From NCBI GenBank assembly GCA_023101725.1, contig JALJCO010007060.1, forward strand, positions 1 to 64,000: a stretch of DNA of 64,000 nt. The letters are read 5' to 3'. Origin of the DNA: Atherinomorus stipes. Taxonomy: Eukaryota > Chordata > Actinopteri > Atheriniformes > Atherinidae. Position 1 is the stretch's first letter. Each line of letters begins with the position of its first letter. A program made the position numbers and the translations under genes. Shown in pieces: positions 33,021 to 45,167 of this stretch. The notes below the pieces were generated by a model. It worked only from the letters and a program-made list of their open reading frames with translations. It was not told the DNA's origin and did not search any database.

Positions 33021-34195
33021 AGGGGTTTAGTTTGTGTAGAAGAGTTTATTCTAAACCAGAGCGGGAGTGTTTTCAGATGGGGGAGCTCTGGAGAGAAGAG
33101 TAACAGATTTCCATGCTCATACTCTGGATGATACTGAGGACAAAGAACGGGAAATAAAACGTGGAGTTGCTTCTGACCTCCAGCTGGACGATGCTACACC
33201 AGCAGCACACCAGCCGCAGTCTGGCTGAAGTTAGGCCTCCTCTAAAAGCAGAGTCTGCACACTGATTTAATTTTATCTCGCCTGGACCCCCCCCCCCCCC
33301 CCCCTGCCACCTGGCCTGGCCATGCTGCTGTGAGACCGGGTCCGCTGGCCACATGTAAACTTATTAGAATAAAAACTGTTTTTGTGAAGGTTGTTTGAGG
33401 GTCAGACACGATTCCTGCAGGCTCTAGCATGCATCAGTGTGTGGTCAGTGGAGCTGACATGATACTCTGAGACGTATCATCCTTGGGGATGCAACATCAA
33501 TGTCACCACCTGCTATTAACATTCCCCATCTGTCTGACACTTTAAACAGGACTGTTAACTTTCTGCAAACACCCCCATCTGCATCTGGCCTGACGTCAAC
33601 TCCAAACATCCACAGATGTCAGCATTTTCACACCAACACCTAGAAGACGCTAGAGAAGAAAAGGCCCAGTAATCCCCCGAGTCCCTGTCCACCGGGTCAG
33701 GATTTAGCCCTGGACCCTGGAGCAAAGTCTGCCCTCCAACTGCGAGCAGTTTACAAGCCGGAGATCATTTCTCAGCTCGCCGAGCCCACGGAGCATTGAC
33801 TGTGCCATTTATAAATCATTCATGAGGGTTAAACGATACGAGTCAAACATGAAAAGTATTAGCTGCTTTTTCAGGAGCTTTCATGAAAATCCATTCATCT
33901 TTTATGAAGGTAAACAGAAGCAGGTGGGCAGCCGAGCGGAAAAGTCAGCCAGACAGAAAAGAAAGGGAGGAGAGGCGGAAGAGAAGAAGAATGGATGTGA
34001 CTGAAAAACAAAGCTGCATAAAAACAGTCATTATCACACAATCTTCCGCTTTAATTGCAACACAGGGAACAGATTGTTTATTTGTCAACAATCACTCATA
34101 ATGCAGGATGTTGACATGTTCAAATCCGGCTGAGCTCACGTCACCACTGCCGGGCTCAGAACTGCATTCTGTCCTCCGTCTGCAGCTGCAGGAGA
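33021..34195. other. Unique stretch, no gene recognised
   Basis: It includes a C-run (about 33288-33304) and short frames on both strands. No domain and no repeat are visible until the 67-bp array. Confidence 0.5.
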
Positions 34196-35680
34196 CATCA
34201 GCATCCACACAGCACAGTTTACAAAAACCTGCATCCAAGAACAGGTCCAGGTCCAGCCTGGGTTCAGACATCCACACAGCACAGTTTACAAAAACCTGCA
34301 TCCAAGAACAGGTCCAGGTCCAGGTCCAGGTCCAGCCTGGGTTCAGACATCCACACAGCACAGTTTACAAACACCTGCATCCAAGAACAGGTCCAGGTCC
34401 AGCCTGGGTTCAGACATCCACACAGCACAGTTTACAAACACCTGCATCCAAGAACAGGTCCAGGTCCAGCCTGGGTTCAGACATCCACACAGCACAGTTT
34501 ACAAACACCTGCATCCAAGAACAGGTCCAGGTCCAGCCTGGGTTCAGACATCCACACAGCACAGTTTACAAAAACCTGCATCCAAGAACCGGTCCAGGTC
34601 CAGCCTGGGTTCAGACATCCACACAGCACAGTTTACAAAAACCTGCATCCAAGAACCGGTCCAGGTCCAGCCTGGGTTCAGACATCCACACAGCACAGTT
34701 TACAAAAACCTGCATCCAAGAACAGGTCCAGGTCCAGCCTGGGTTCAGACATCCACACAGCACAGTTTACAAACATCTGCATCCAAGAACAGGTCCAGGT
34801 CCAGCCTGGGTTCAGACATCCACACAGCACAGTTTACAAAAACCTGCATCCAAGAACAGGTCCAGGTCCAGCCTGGGTTCAGACATCCACACAGCACAGT
34901 TTACAAAAACCCGCATCCAAGAACAGGTCCAGGTCCAGGTCCAGCCTGGGTTCAGACATCCACACAGCACAGTTTACAAACATCTGCATCCAAGAACAGG
35001 TCCAGGTCCAGCCTGGGTTCAGACATCCACACAGCACAGTTTACAAACACCTGCATCCAAGAACCGGTCCAGGTCCAGCCTGGGTTCAGACATCCACACA
35101 GCACAGTTTACAAACACCTGCATCCAAGAACAGGTCCAGGTCCAGCCTGGGTTCAGACATCCACACAGCACAGTTTACAAACACCTGCATCCAAGAACAG
35201 GTCCAGGTCCAGCCTGGGTTCAGACATCCACACAGCACAGTTTACAAAAACCTGCATCCAAGAACAGGTCCAGGTCCAGCCTGGGTTCAGACATCCACAC
35301 AGCACAGTTTACAAACACCTGCATCCAAGAACAGGTCCAGGTCCAGCCTCGGTTCAGACATCCACACAGCACAGTTTACAAAAACCTGCATCCAAGAACC
35401 GGTCCAGGTCCAGCCTGGGTTCAGACATCCACACACACGGTTTACAAAAACCTGCATCAAAGAACCGGTCCAGGTCCAGCCTCGGTTCAGACATCCACAC
35501 ACACGGTTTACAAAAACCTGCATCAAAGAACAGGTCCAGGTCCAGCCTGGGTTCAGACATCCACACACACGGTTTACAAAAACCTGCATCAAAGAACCGG
35601 TCCAGGTCCAGCCGCGGTTCAGACATCCACACAGCACAGTTTACAAAAACCTGCATCCAAGAACAGGTCCAGGTCCTGAG
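34196..35680. repeat. Minisatellite array I, 67-bp unit, about 22 copies
   Basis: The unit contains CATCCACACAGCACAGTTTA, CAAAAACCTGCATCCAAGAA and CAGGTCCAGGTCCAGCCTGG. The number of GGTCCA hexamers varies between copies, so the array holds a smaller slip-prone repeat. 67 is 3x22+1, so three consecutive units read in three frames. As none has a stop, a 523-codon plus-strand frame (34108-35679) stays open. I treat that as non-coding. Confidence 0.96.
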
Positions 35681-35739
35681 GGTCATTAAACGCCCCGTTG
35701 GGAGTAATCATAACTTCTGGACGACATTGAGAAGTGCCA

Positions 35740-37655
35740 GTAACGGTGGAGCCAGCGGGAGGTGGAGCGGTGAATTCATAAGGAGGTGGAGCAGTGGATC
35801 CAGCGGGAGGTGGAGCGGTGGATCCAGCGGGAGGTGGAGCGGTGGATCCAGCGGGAGGTGGAGCGGTGGATCCAGAAGGAGGTGGAGCGGTGGATCCAGC
35901 AGGAAGTGGAGCGGTGGATCCAGAAGGAGGTGGAGCGGTGGATCCAGCAGGGGGTGGAGTGGTGGATCTAGCGGGAGGTGGAGCGGTGGATCCAGCAGGA
36001 GGTGGAGCGGTGAATTCAAAAGGAGGTGGAGCGGTGGATCCAGAAGGAGGTGGAGCGGTGGATCTAGCGTGAGGTGGAGCGGTGGATCCATAAGGAGGTA
36101 GAGCGGCGGATCTAGCTGGAGGTGGAGCAGTGGATCCAGCGGGAGGTGGAGCAGTGGATCCAGCGGGAGGTGGAGCGTTGGATCCAGCGGGAGGTGGAGC
36201 GGTGGATCCAGAAGAAGGTGGAGCGGTGGATCCAGAAGGAGGTGGAGCGGTGAATTCAAAAGGAGGTGGATCGGTGGATCCAGCAGGAGGTGGAGCGGTG
36301 GATCCAGCAGGAGGTGGAGCGGTGGATCCAGAAGAAGGTGGAGCGGTGGATCCAGCAGGAGGTGGAGCGGTGGATCCAGCAGGAGGTGGAGCGGTGGATC
36401 CAGAAGAAGGTGGAGCGGTGGATCCAGAAGGAGGTGGAGCGGTGAATTCAAAAGGAGGTGGAGCAGTGGATCCAGAAGGAGGTGGAGCGGTGGATCTAGC
36501 GGGAGGTGGAGCGGTGAATTCATAAGGAGGTGGAGCAGTGGATCCAGAAGGAGGTGGAGCGGTGAAGTCAGAAGAAAGGTGGAGCGGTGCATCCAGCGGG
36601 AGGTGGAGCGGTGGATCCAGAAGGAGGTGGAGCGGTGAATTCAGAAGGAGGTGGAGCGGTGCATCCAGCGGGAGGTGGAGCAGTGGATCCAGAAGGAGGT
36701 GGAGCGGTGAATTCAGAAGGAGGTGAAGCGGTGAATTAAGAGGGGGTGGAGGTGGGGAGGTAAGGGGGTGGAGCGGTGAAGTCAGAAGGAGGTGGAGCGG
36801 TGCATCCAGTGGGAGGTGGAGCAGTGGATCCAGAAGGAGGTGGAGCGGTGAATTCAGAAGGAGGTGGAGCGGTGAATTCAGAAGGAGGTGGAGCGGTGAA
36901 TTCAGAAGGAGGTGGAGCGGTGAATTCAAAAGGAGGTGGAGCGGTGAATTCAGAAGGAGGTGGAGTGGTGCATCCAGTGGGAGGTGGAGCGGTGGATCCA
37001 GAAGGAGGTGGAGCGGTGAATTCAGAAGGAGGTGGAGCGGTGCATCCAGCGGGAGGTGGAGCGGTGGATCCAGCGGGAGGTGGAGCAGTGGATCCAGCAG
37101 GAGGTGGAGCGGTGGATCCAGCAGGAGGTGGAGCGGTGGATCCAGCAGGAGGTGGAGCGGTGGATTCAGAAGGAGGTGGAGCGGTGGATCCAGAAGGAGG
37201 TGGAGGCAGGGGAAGGAGGTGGAGCGGTGCATCCAGCGGGAGGTGGAGCGGTGGATCAAGCGGGAGGTGGAGCGGTGGATCCAGAAGGAGGTGGAGCGGT
37301 GGATCTGGCGGGAGGTGGAGCGGTGGATCCAGCGGGAGGTGGAGCGGTGGATCCAGCAGGAGATGGAGCGGTGGATCCAGCAGGAGATGGAGCGGTGGAT
37401 CCAGCGGGAGGTGGAGCGGTGGATCCAGAAGGAGGTGGAGCGGTGGATCTGGCGGGAGGTGGAGCGGTGGATCCAGCGGGAGGTGGAGCGGTGGATCCAG
37501 CAGGAGATGGAGCGGTGGATCTAGCGGGAGGTGGAGCAGTGGATCCAGAAGGAGGTGGAGCGGTGGATCTAGCGGGAGGTGGAGCGGTGGATAGAGAAGG
37601 AGGTGGAGCGGTGGATCCAGCGGGAGGTGGAGCGTTGGATCAAGCGGGGGACGAT
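35740..37655. repeat. Minisatellite array J, 24-bp unit, about 80 copies
   Basis: The unit is GGAGGTGGAGCGGTG plus GGATCCAGC or GAATTCAGA. It alternates between versions with a BamHI-type GGATCC, an EcoRI-type GAATTC and a GCATCC. 24 is divisible by 3, so long frames exist on both strands: a minus frame of 546 codons at 35619-37259 and several plus frames rich in Gly, Ser, Val, Asp and Trp. They share no start context or domain and are judged artefacts of the repeat. Confidence 0.97.
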
Positions 37656-38072
37656 GCTGTAAAACCGTCCCCTGCTCACGTCTCTACCTCATCATTCTGA
37701 AGGTAAAGATGTCCTCCATTTCACGGCGATCTGAAGTTTATCGAGCTTAATTTGAATATTCCAGCCGTGTGGAGGCAAAGTGATTTCTGTCTCCTCCAGG
37801 CTGAGACTGTCTTCCTCGTCCTGGAAGGAGACGAGGGGAAACGCCGTAAATTCCTCAATTGGGCTGTGAGCTGAACTTGGATGAGTGTTTGCTGGAGTCG
37901 TACGGAGATGATTTTAATGCTGCCTGCATCGTTGCCTCTGACAGACCTGTGTGCTGATGAAGCCGTGTGAAGGCTCCGCTCAGCCAGGGGACGGAAACCG
38001 GTGAAGGAAAATCATGCTGTTGGGGGGAACAATGCCACCCTGCAGCTGGAAAACAAACGTGTTCAGAGCACA
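37656..38072. other. Unique spacer, no gene recognised
   Basis: Sequence between array J and the Tc1 element. One 72-codon minus frame (37855-38073) has no recognisable motif. Confidence 0.5.
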
Positions 38073-38074
38073 TA

Positions 38075-39690
38075 CAGCTGTGTGAAAAAGTGTTTCCTCC
38101 TTCCTGATCTCTGACTTTTTTGCATGTTTGTCACACTTTTATTTTCAGATCATCAAACAAATTTAAATATCAGACAAAGATAACACAAGTAAACACAAAA
38201 TGCAGTTTTTAAATTAACGTTTTTATTAGTAAGGGGGGAAAATGCAAACCTCCATGGTCCTGTGTGAAAAAGTGATCCCCCCCCCCGTTAAAACATAAAT
38301 TAACTGTGGTTTATCATCTTTGGAAAGCTGAGTTCAGTTTCTCTATCCACATCCAGGCCTGATTACTGCCACACCTGTTCTCCATCAGAAATCACTTAAA
38401 TAGGACCTGCCTGACAAAGTGAAGTAGACCAAAAGATCCTCCAAAGCTAGACATCATGCTGCCATCCAAAGAAATTCAGGAACAAATGAGAAACAAAGTC
38501 ATTGAGATCTATCAGTCTGGAAAAGGTTCCAAAGCCATTTCTAAAGCTTTGGGACTCCAGAGAACCACAGTGAGAACCATTATCCACAAATGGTGAAAAC
38601 ATGGAACAGTGGTGAACCTTCCCAGGAGGGGCCGGCCGACCAAAATGACCCCAAGAGCACAGCGACGACTCATCCAAGAGGTCACAAAAGACCCCAGAAC
38701 AACATCCAAGAACTGCAGGCCTCACTTGCCTCAATGAAGGTCAGTGTTCATGACTCCCCCATCAGAAAGAGACTGGGGGGCAAAAATGGCTGCATGGCAG
38801 AGTTCCAAGACCAAAACCACTGCTGAGCAAAAAGAACATAAAGGCTCGTCTCAGTTTAGCCAGAAAGCATCTTGATGATCCCCAAGACTTTTGGGAAAAT
38901 ACTCTGTGGACTGACGAGACAAAAGTGGAACTTTCTGGAAGGTGTAGGTCCCATTACATCTGGCGTAAAAGTAACACGGCATTTCAGAAAAGGAACATCA
39001 TAGCAACAGTAAAATATGGTGGTTTTAGTGTGATGGTCTGGGGCTGTTTTGCTGCTTCAGGACCTGGAAGACTTGCTGTGGTAAATGGAACCATGAATTC
39101 TGCTTCTACCAAAAAATCCTGAAGGAGAATGTCCGGCCATCTGTTGGTGACCTCAAGCTGAAGCGCACTTGGGTTCTGCAGCAGAACAATGATCCAGAAC
39201 ACACCAGCAAGTCCACCTCTGAATGGCTGAAGAACAACAACATGAAGACTTTGGAGTGGCCTAGTCAAAGCCCCCACCTGAATCCCATTGAGATGCTGTG
39301 GCATGACCTTAAAAAAGGCGGTTCATGCTGGAAAAGCCTCCAATGTGGCTGAATTACAACAATTCTGCAAAGATGAGTGGAACAAAATTCCTCCACAGCG
39401 CTGTAGAAGACTCACTGCCAGTTATCACAAACGCTTGATGCAGTTGTTGCTGCTAAGGTGGAACAACCAGTTATTAGGTTTAGGGGAAGATCACTTTTTC
39501 ACACAGGGACATGGAGGGTTGGATTTTTACCCCTTACTAATAATAACCTTCATTTAAAAGCTGCATTTTGTGTTTACTTGTGTTATCTTTGTCTAATATT
39601 TAAATTTGTTTGATGATCTGAAACATTTAAGTGTGACAAACATGTAAAAAAGTCAGAAATCAGGAAGGAGGAAACACTTTTTCACAGCTG
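38075..39690 (+). mobile_element. Tc1-like transposon, 1616 bp, IR/DR ends, TA target
   Basis: The element begins CAGCTGTGTGAAAAAGTGTT and ends AACACTTTTTCACAGCTG, flanked by TA at 38073-38074 and 39691-39692, the Tc1/mariner target duplication. The inverted repeats are about 210 bp (38075-38290 and 39481-39690). Each carries a second copy of the GTGTGAAAAAGTG word at its inner end, the IR/DR layout known from Sleeping Beauty-type elements. The arms still match closely. Between them lies a broken transposase. Confidence 0.95.
38456..39480 (+). pseudogene. Tc1 transposase, inactivated
   Basis: Tc1-family DDE transposase that would cut and paste the surrounding element. ATG at 38456 starts MLPSKEIQEQMRNKVIEIYQ, the first helix-turn-helix (paired-like) domain, followed by GKGSKAISKALGL. 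An in-frame TGA at 38594-38596 ends it after 46 codons. Further on, in other frames, come GRPTKMTPRAQRRL (about 38630), LWTDETKVEL with the first catalytic Asp (38913-38915), [11 protein letters not shown] and NPIEMLW with the catalytic Glu (39290-39292). The second Asp position is Asn (AAC at 39185-39187 in [11 protein letters not shown]); it lies exactly 34 residues before the Glu, as in DD34E. The frame changes between these motifs, so several indels are present. Normal length would be about 340 residues. Confidence 0.93.
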
Positions 39691-39692
39691 TA

Positions 39693-39980
39693 TCGTCCGT
39701 AGATTCTAAGTGAGGTCAGTCAGGAGGAACGATGAAATCATCATTTCACTCAGGCAGAGAGCGGCCGGCCCGGATGATCACCGGTTCAAGACCTCGTTCC
39801 TTCATCCCTCAGCCCGCATGCAAGAGGCTGGCAGATGGATCCGGGCCGCTGCCGTGCGAGGCGTCCCTCTGGGACCGGGTCCACGCAGACGCGTCCTCCA
39901 GCGCTGAGGACATGACCTACCTGTCCACTCAGCCAGAAACTGCCTCCTCCCTCGCTGATTCCAGTTCAGAGATGTCCCTG
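39693..39980. other. Unique spacer, no gene recognised
   Basis: GC-rich stretch with overlapping short frames on both strands, leading into array K. Confidence 0.4.
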
Positions 39981-40268
39981 AGACCTGTGATGGAGTCAAA
40001 GACGGAGCGGAGACGTCCCTGAGACCTGTGACGGAGTCAAAGACGGAGCGGAGACGTCCCTGAGACCTGTGACGGAGTCAAAGACGGAGCGGAGACGTCC
40101 ATGAGACCTGTGAAGGAGTCAAAGACGGAGCGGAGACGTCCCTGAGACCTGTGACGGAGTCAAAGACGGAGCGGAAACATCCCTGAGACCTGTGACGGAG
40201 TCAAAGACGGAGGGGAGACGTCCCTGAGACCTGTGACGGAGTCAAAGACGGAGCGGAGACGTCCCTTT
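39981..40268. repeat. Minisatellite array K, 41-bp unit, about 7 copies
   Basis: AGACCTGTGACGGAGTCAAA, then GACGGAGCGGAGACGTCCCTG, is repeated head to tail with few changes (CATGAG, GAAGGAG, GGAAACATC). Confidence 0.95.
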
Positions 40269-40544
40269 ATGTTTGTTGGTCTTCAGTCGTGTATTTCTTA
40301 CACTTCATCTGTACGTTCATTCTCACCTGTGTTTGTGTACCTTGTGTGTACTTGTGTTTGTACACACATGACATGAGCACAGGTGAGATGTGTGAGTCTG
40401 CTTGTGTGTTTGTGCGCATGCATCAGTGTGTTTCATATCTGTTCACGTATTTTTACTTTTCTCTGTGGTCTTCGTGAGCGTGTTATTCAAATAAACCTGA
40501 ACATGATTAATCTCCACAAATGAGCTGCCAGACCTGCAGGAAGC

Positions 40545-42335
40545 CCAACAGAACCACGTCCAGGAACCAGGATAGACCAGGAACCAGGATAGTCCAGGAA
40601 CCAGGAAAGTCCAGGAACCAGGATAGACCAGGAACCAGCACAGCCCAGGAACACGGATAGTCCACAAAAAGGACAGACCAGGAAACAGGAAAGTTCAGGA
40701 ACCAGGATAGACCAGGAACCAGCACAGCCCAGGAACACGGACAGTCCAAAAAAAGGATAGACCAGGAACCAGGAAAGACCAGGAACCAGGATAGACCAGG
40801 AACCAGGAAAGACCAGGAACCAGGATACACCAGGAACCAGGACAGTCCAGAAAAAGGAAAGACCAGGAACAGGGAAAGTCCAGGAACCAGGATAGACCAG
40901 GAACCAGCACAGTCCAGGAACACGGACAGTCCAAAAAAAGGATAGACCAGGAACCAGGAAAGACCAGGAACCAGGATAGACCAGGAACCAGGAAAGACCA
41001 GGAACCAGGATAGACCAGGAACCAGGAAAGTCCAGGAACCAGGATAGACCAGGAACCAGCACAGTCCAGAACACAGATAGTCCAGAAAAAGGATAGACCA
41101 GGAACCAGGAAAGACCAGGAACCAGGAAAGACCAGGAACTAGGAAAGTCCAGGAACAAGGACAGACCAGGAACCAGGATAGTCCAGGAACCAGGAAAGTT
41201 CAGGAACCAGAATAGACCAGGAACCAGCACAGCCCAGGAACACGGATAGTCCAGAAAAAGGATAGACCAGGAACTAGGAAAGTCCAAGAACCAGGACAGA
41301 CCAGGAAAGTCCAGGAACCAGGATAGACCAGGGACCAGGATAGTCCAGAAAAAGGATAGACCAGGAACCAGGAAAGACCAGGAACTAGGAAAGACCAGGA
41401 ACTAGGAAAGTCCAGGAACCAGGACAGACCAGGAACCAGGATATTCCAGGAACCAGGACAGACCATGAACCAGGATATACCAGGAACCAGGAAAGTCCAG
41501 GAACCAGGATAGACCAGGAACCAGGAAAGTCCAGGAACCAGGATAGACCAGGAACCAGGACAGTCCAGGAACCAGGATATACCAGGACCCAGGAGAGTCC
41601 AGGAACCACGATAGACCAGGTACCAGGATAGACCAGGAACCAGGATTGACCAGGAACCAGGATAGACCAGGAACCAGGATAGACCAGGAACCAAGATAGA
41701 CCAGGAACCAGGAAAGACCAGGAACTAGGAAAGACCAGGAACTAGGAAAGTCTAGGAACCAGGACAGACCAGGAACCAGGATAGTCCAAGACCCAGGAGA
41801 GTCCAGGAACCAGGATAGTCCAGCAACCAGGAAAGACCAGGAACCAGATAGTCCAGGACCCAGGAGAGTCCAGGAACCAGGATAGACCAGGTACCAGGAC
41901 AGACCAGGAACCAGGATTGACCAGGAACCAGGATAGACCAGGAGCCAGGATAGTCCAGGACCGTGGAGAGTCCAGGAACCAGGATTGTCCAGAAACAAAG
42001 GAAAGACCAGGAACCAGGACAGTCCAGGATCCGGAATAAACCAGGAACCAGGACATTCCAGGACCCAGTACAGACCAGGAAGCAGGAAAGTCCAGGACCC
42101 AGGATAGACCAGGAACCAGGACAGTCAAGGATCCGGAATAAACCAGGAAGCAGGACATTCCAGGACCCAGTACAGACCAGGAAGCAGGAAAGTCCAGGAC
42201 CCAGGATAGACCAGGAACCAGGACATTCCAGGACCCAGTAAAGACCAGGAAGCAGGACAGTCCAGGAGCCAGCGCAGTCCAGGAACCAGGATAGTGCAGG
42301 AACCAGGAGAGTCTGGTAACCAGGATAGTCCAGGA
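40545..42335. repeat. Minisatellite array L, 17-bp unit, about 105 copies
   Basis: GACCAGGAACCAGGATA and GTCCAGGAACCAGGAAA variants alternate. Some units lose a base or contain AAAAAGGA. The minus strand gives long hydrophobic frames (WFLVYPGSWSILVPGLS type), which are read-outs of the repeat. Around 42000-42240 a longer period with GGATCCGGAATAAACCAGG is duplicated. Confidence 0.96.
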
Positions 42336-42404
42336 CTCAGTTGGACTGCGGCATTTCTGAATATTTACCCTTTGTTTGCATCGGTTTCTGTTCATACACA
42401 CACA

Positions 42405-44160
42405 AACCTGCTGGGTCGGTAACCCGGACTCTGTGATCCAGCAGGTCTCTTGGTAACCCGGACTCTGTGATCCAGCAGGTCTCTCGGTTACCCGGACTCT
42501 GTGATCCAGCAGGTCTCTTGGTAACCCGGACTCTGTGATCCAGCAGGTCTCTTGGTAACCCGGACTCTGTGATCCAGCAGGTCTCTGGGTAACCCGGTCT
42601 CTGTGATCCAGCAAGTCTCTGGGTAACCCGGACTCTGTGATCCAGCAGGTGTCTGGGTAACCCGGACTCTGTGATCCAGCAGGTCTCTGGGTAACCCGGA
42701 CTCTGTGATCCAGCAGGTCTCTTGGTAACCCGGACTCTGTGATCCAGCAGGTCTCTGGGTAACCCGGTCTCTGTGATCCAGCAAGTCTCTGGGTAACCCG
42801 GACTCTGTGATCCAGCAGGTCTCTCGGTTACCCGGACTCTGTGATCCAGCAGGTCTCTGGGTAACCCGGACTCTGTGATCCAGCAGGTCTCTGGGTAACC
42901 CGGACTCTGTGATCCAGCAGGTCTCTCGGTTACCCGGACTCTGTGATCCAGCAGGTCTCTGGGTAACCCGGACTCTGTGATCCAGCAGGTCTCTTGGTAA
43001 CCCGGACTCTGTGATCCAGCAGGTCTCTCGGTTACCCGGACTCTGTGATCCAGCAGGTCTCTGGGTAACCCGGACTCTGTGATCCAGCAGGTCTCTTGGT
43101 AACCCGGACTCTGTGATCCAGCAGGTCTCTGGGTAACCCGGTCTCTGTGATCCAGCAAGTCTCTGGGTAACCCGGACTCTGTGATCCAGCAGGTGTCTGG
43201 GTAACCCGGACTCTGTGATCCAGCAGGTCTCTGGGTAACCCGGACTCTGTGATCCAGCAGGTCTCTTGGTAACCCGGACTCTGTGATCCAGCAGGTCTCT
43301 GGGTAACCCGGACTCTGTGATCCAGCAGGTCTCTGGGTAACCCGGACTCTGTGATCCAGCAGGTCTCTCGGTTACCCGGACTCTGTGATCCAGCAGGTCT
43401 CTGGGTAACCCGGACTCTGTGATCCAGCAGGTCTCTGGGTAACCCGGACTCTGTGATCCAGCAGGTGTCTGGGTAACCCGGACTCTTTGATCCAGCAGGT
43501 CTCTGGGTGACCCGGACTCTGTGATCCAGCAGGTCTCTCGGTTACCCGGACTCTGTGATCCAGCAGGTCTCTCGGTAACCCGGACTCTGTGATCCAGCAT
43601 GTCTCTGGGTAACCTGGACTCTGTGATCCAGCAGGTCTCTCTGTTACCCGGACTCTGTGATCCAGCAGGTCTCTCGGTTACCTGGACTCTGTGATCCAGC
43701 AGGTCTCTCGGTTACCCGGACTCTGTGATCCAGCAGGTCTCTGGGTAACCCGGACTCTGTGATCCAGCAGGTCTCTGGGTAACCCGGACTCTGTGATCCA
43801 GCAGGTCTCTCGGTAACCCGGACTCTGTGATCCAGCAGGTCTCTCGGTTACCCGGACTCTGTGATCCAGCAGGTCTCTGGGTAACCTGGACTCTGTGATC
43901 CAGCAGGTCTCTCGGTAACCCGGACTCTGTGATCCAGCAGGTCTCTCGGTTACCCGGACTCTGTGATCCAGCAGGTCTCTGGGTAACCTGGACTCTGTGA
44001 TCCAGCAGGTCTCTCGGTAACCCGGACTCTGTGATCCAGCAGGTCTCTGGGTAACCCGGACTCTGTGATCCAGCAGGTCTCTGGGTAACCCGGACTCTGT
44101 GATCCAGCAGGTCTCTCGGTTATCCGGACTCTGTGATCCAGCAGGTCTCTCGGTAACCCC
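42405..44160. repeat. Minisatellite array M, 34-bp unit, about 51 copies
   Basis: The unit is CCGGACTCTGTGATCCAGCA plus GGTCTCTGGGTAAC, with CTCGGTTAC and CTTGGTAAC variants. The rare variant AACCCGGTCTCTGTG followed by CAGCAAGTC occurs at 42591 and 43135, spaced 544 bp or exactly 16 units. Minus-strand frames up to 370 codons stay open and are considered non-coding. Confidence 0.97.
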
Positions 44161-44445
44161 TCATTACATTTATGGATGCTGCAGCTGCTTCTAACTTAAT
44201 AACAGAGATTTCAGAGAGCGCAGTGATGCTCCCCAAAGATTGATGTCCTCTATTATGACTTTGGTCCATTAGAGGAATAAGTTTGGACGGTAAGTAAAGA
44301 GAATGAAGACAGCAGGACAGCAGCTCTGAGACGTCCGTCTGCTGTCGTCTCCGAGGGAACGCCAACGTTTGCATCATGGCTGATGGATGGAGGACATGCT
44401 GCAAGCTGGAGATCACACCAAGCTCAGTGAGGACCTGCGTCTCCA

Positions 44446-45150
44446 GGCCTCGCATGTCCCCGTTGTCCTCCAGTGTCTCCACGCATGTCCCCGATGTCCT
44501 CCAGTGTCTCCTCGCATGTCCCCGTTGTCCTCCAGTGTCTCCACGCATGTCCCCGATGTCCTCCAGTGTCTCCTCGCATGTCCCTGTTGTCCTCCAGTGT
44601 CTCCACACATGTCCACGATGTCCTCCAGCGTCTCCTTACATGTCCACGCTGTCCTCCAGCGTCTCCTCACATGTCCCCCCCTGTCCTCCAGCGCCTCCCC
44701 GCTGTCCTCCAGCGTCTCCTCACATGTCCACGCTGTCCTCCAGCGTCTCCTTACATGTCCACGCTGTCCTCCAGCATCTCCTCACATGTCCACGCTGTCC
44801 TCCAGCATCTCCTCACATGTCCCCGCTGTCCTCCAGCGTCTCCTCACATGTCCCCCCTGTCCTCCAGCGCCTCCCCGCTGTCCTCCAGCGTCTCCTCACA
44901 TGTCCACGCTGTCCTCCAGCGTCTCCTCACATGTCCCCGCTGTCCTCCAGCGTCTCCTCACATGTCCCCGCTGTGCTCCAGCGTCTCCTCACATGTCCCG
45001 GCTGTCCTCCAGCGCCTCCCTGCTGTCCTTCAGCGTCTCCTCACATGTCCACGCTGTCCTTCAGCATCTCCTCACATGTCCCGGCTGTCCTCCAGCGCCT
45101 CCCTGCTGTCCTTCAGCATCTCCTTGCATGTCCCTGCTGTCCATCGTCTC
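44446..45150. repeat. Minisatellite array N, 31-bp unit, about 22 copies
   Basis: GCTGTCCTCCAGCGTCTCCT, then CACATGTCCAC, repeats, with CCCCG/CACG/CCGG variants and a few shorter units (CAGCGCCTCCCCGCTG). Plus-strand Ser/Pro/Cys-rich frames run through it in three registers. Confidence 0.95.
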
Positions 45151-45167
45151 TGATATGTCCACATCTT

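Noticed and set aside
34108..35679. 523-codon plus-strand frame
   Set aside because: Explained by a 67-bp repeat that lacks stops in all three frames; no start context, domain or splice structure.
35619..37259. 546-codon minus-strand frame and several plus frames
   Set aside because: The 24-bp repeat is divisible by three and stop-free on both strands; composition switches with unit variants.
40487..41694. Hydrophobic minus-strand frames that look like membrane proteins
   Set aside because: Pure read-out of the 17-bp array L (WFLVYPGSW type); no other evidence of coding.
42337..43600. 270-370-codon minus-strand frames
   Set aside because: Read-out of the 34-bp array M.
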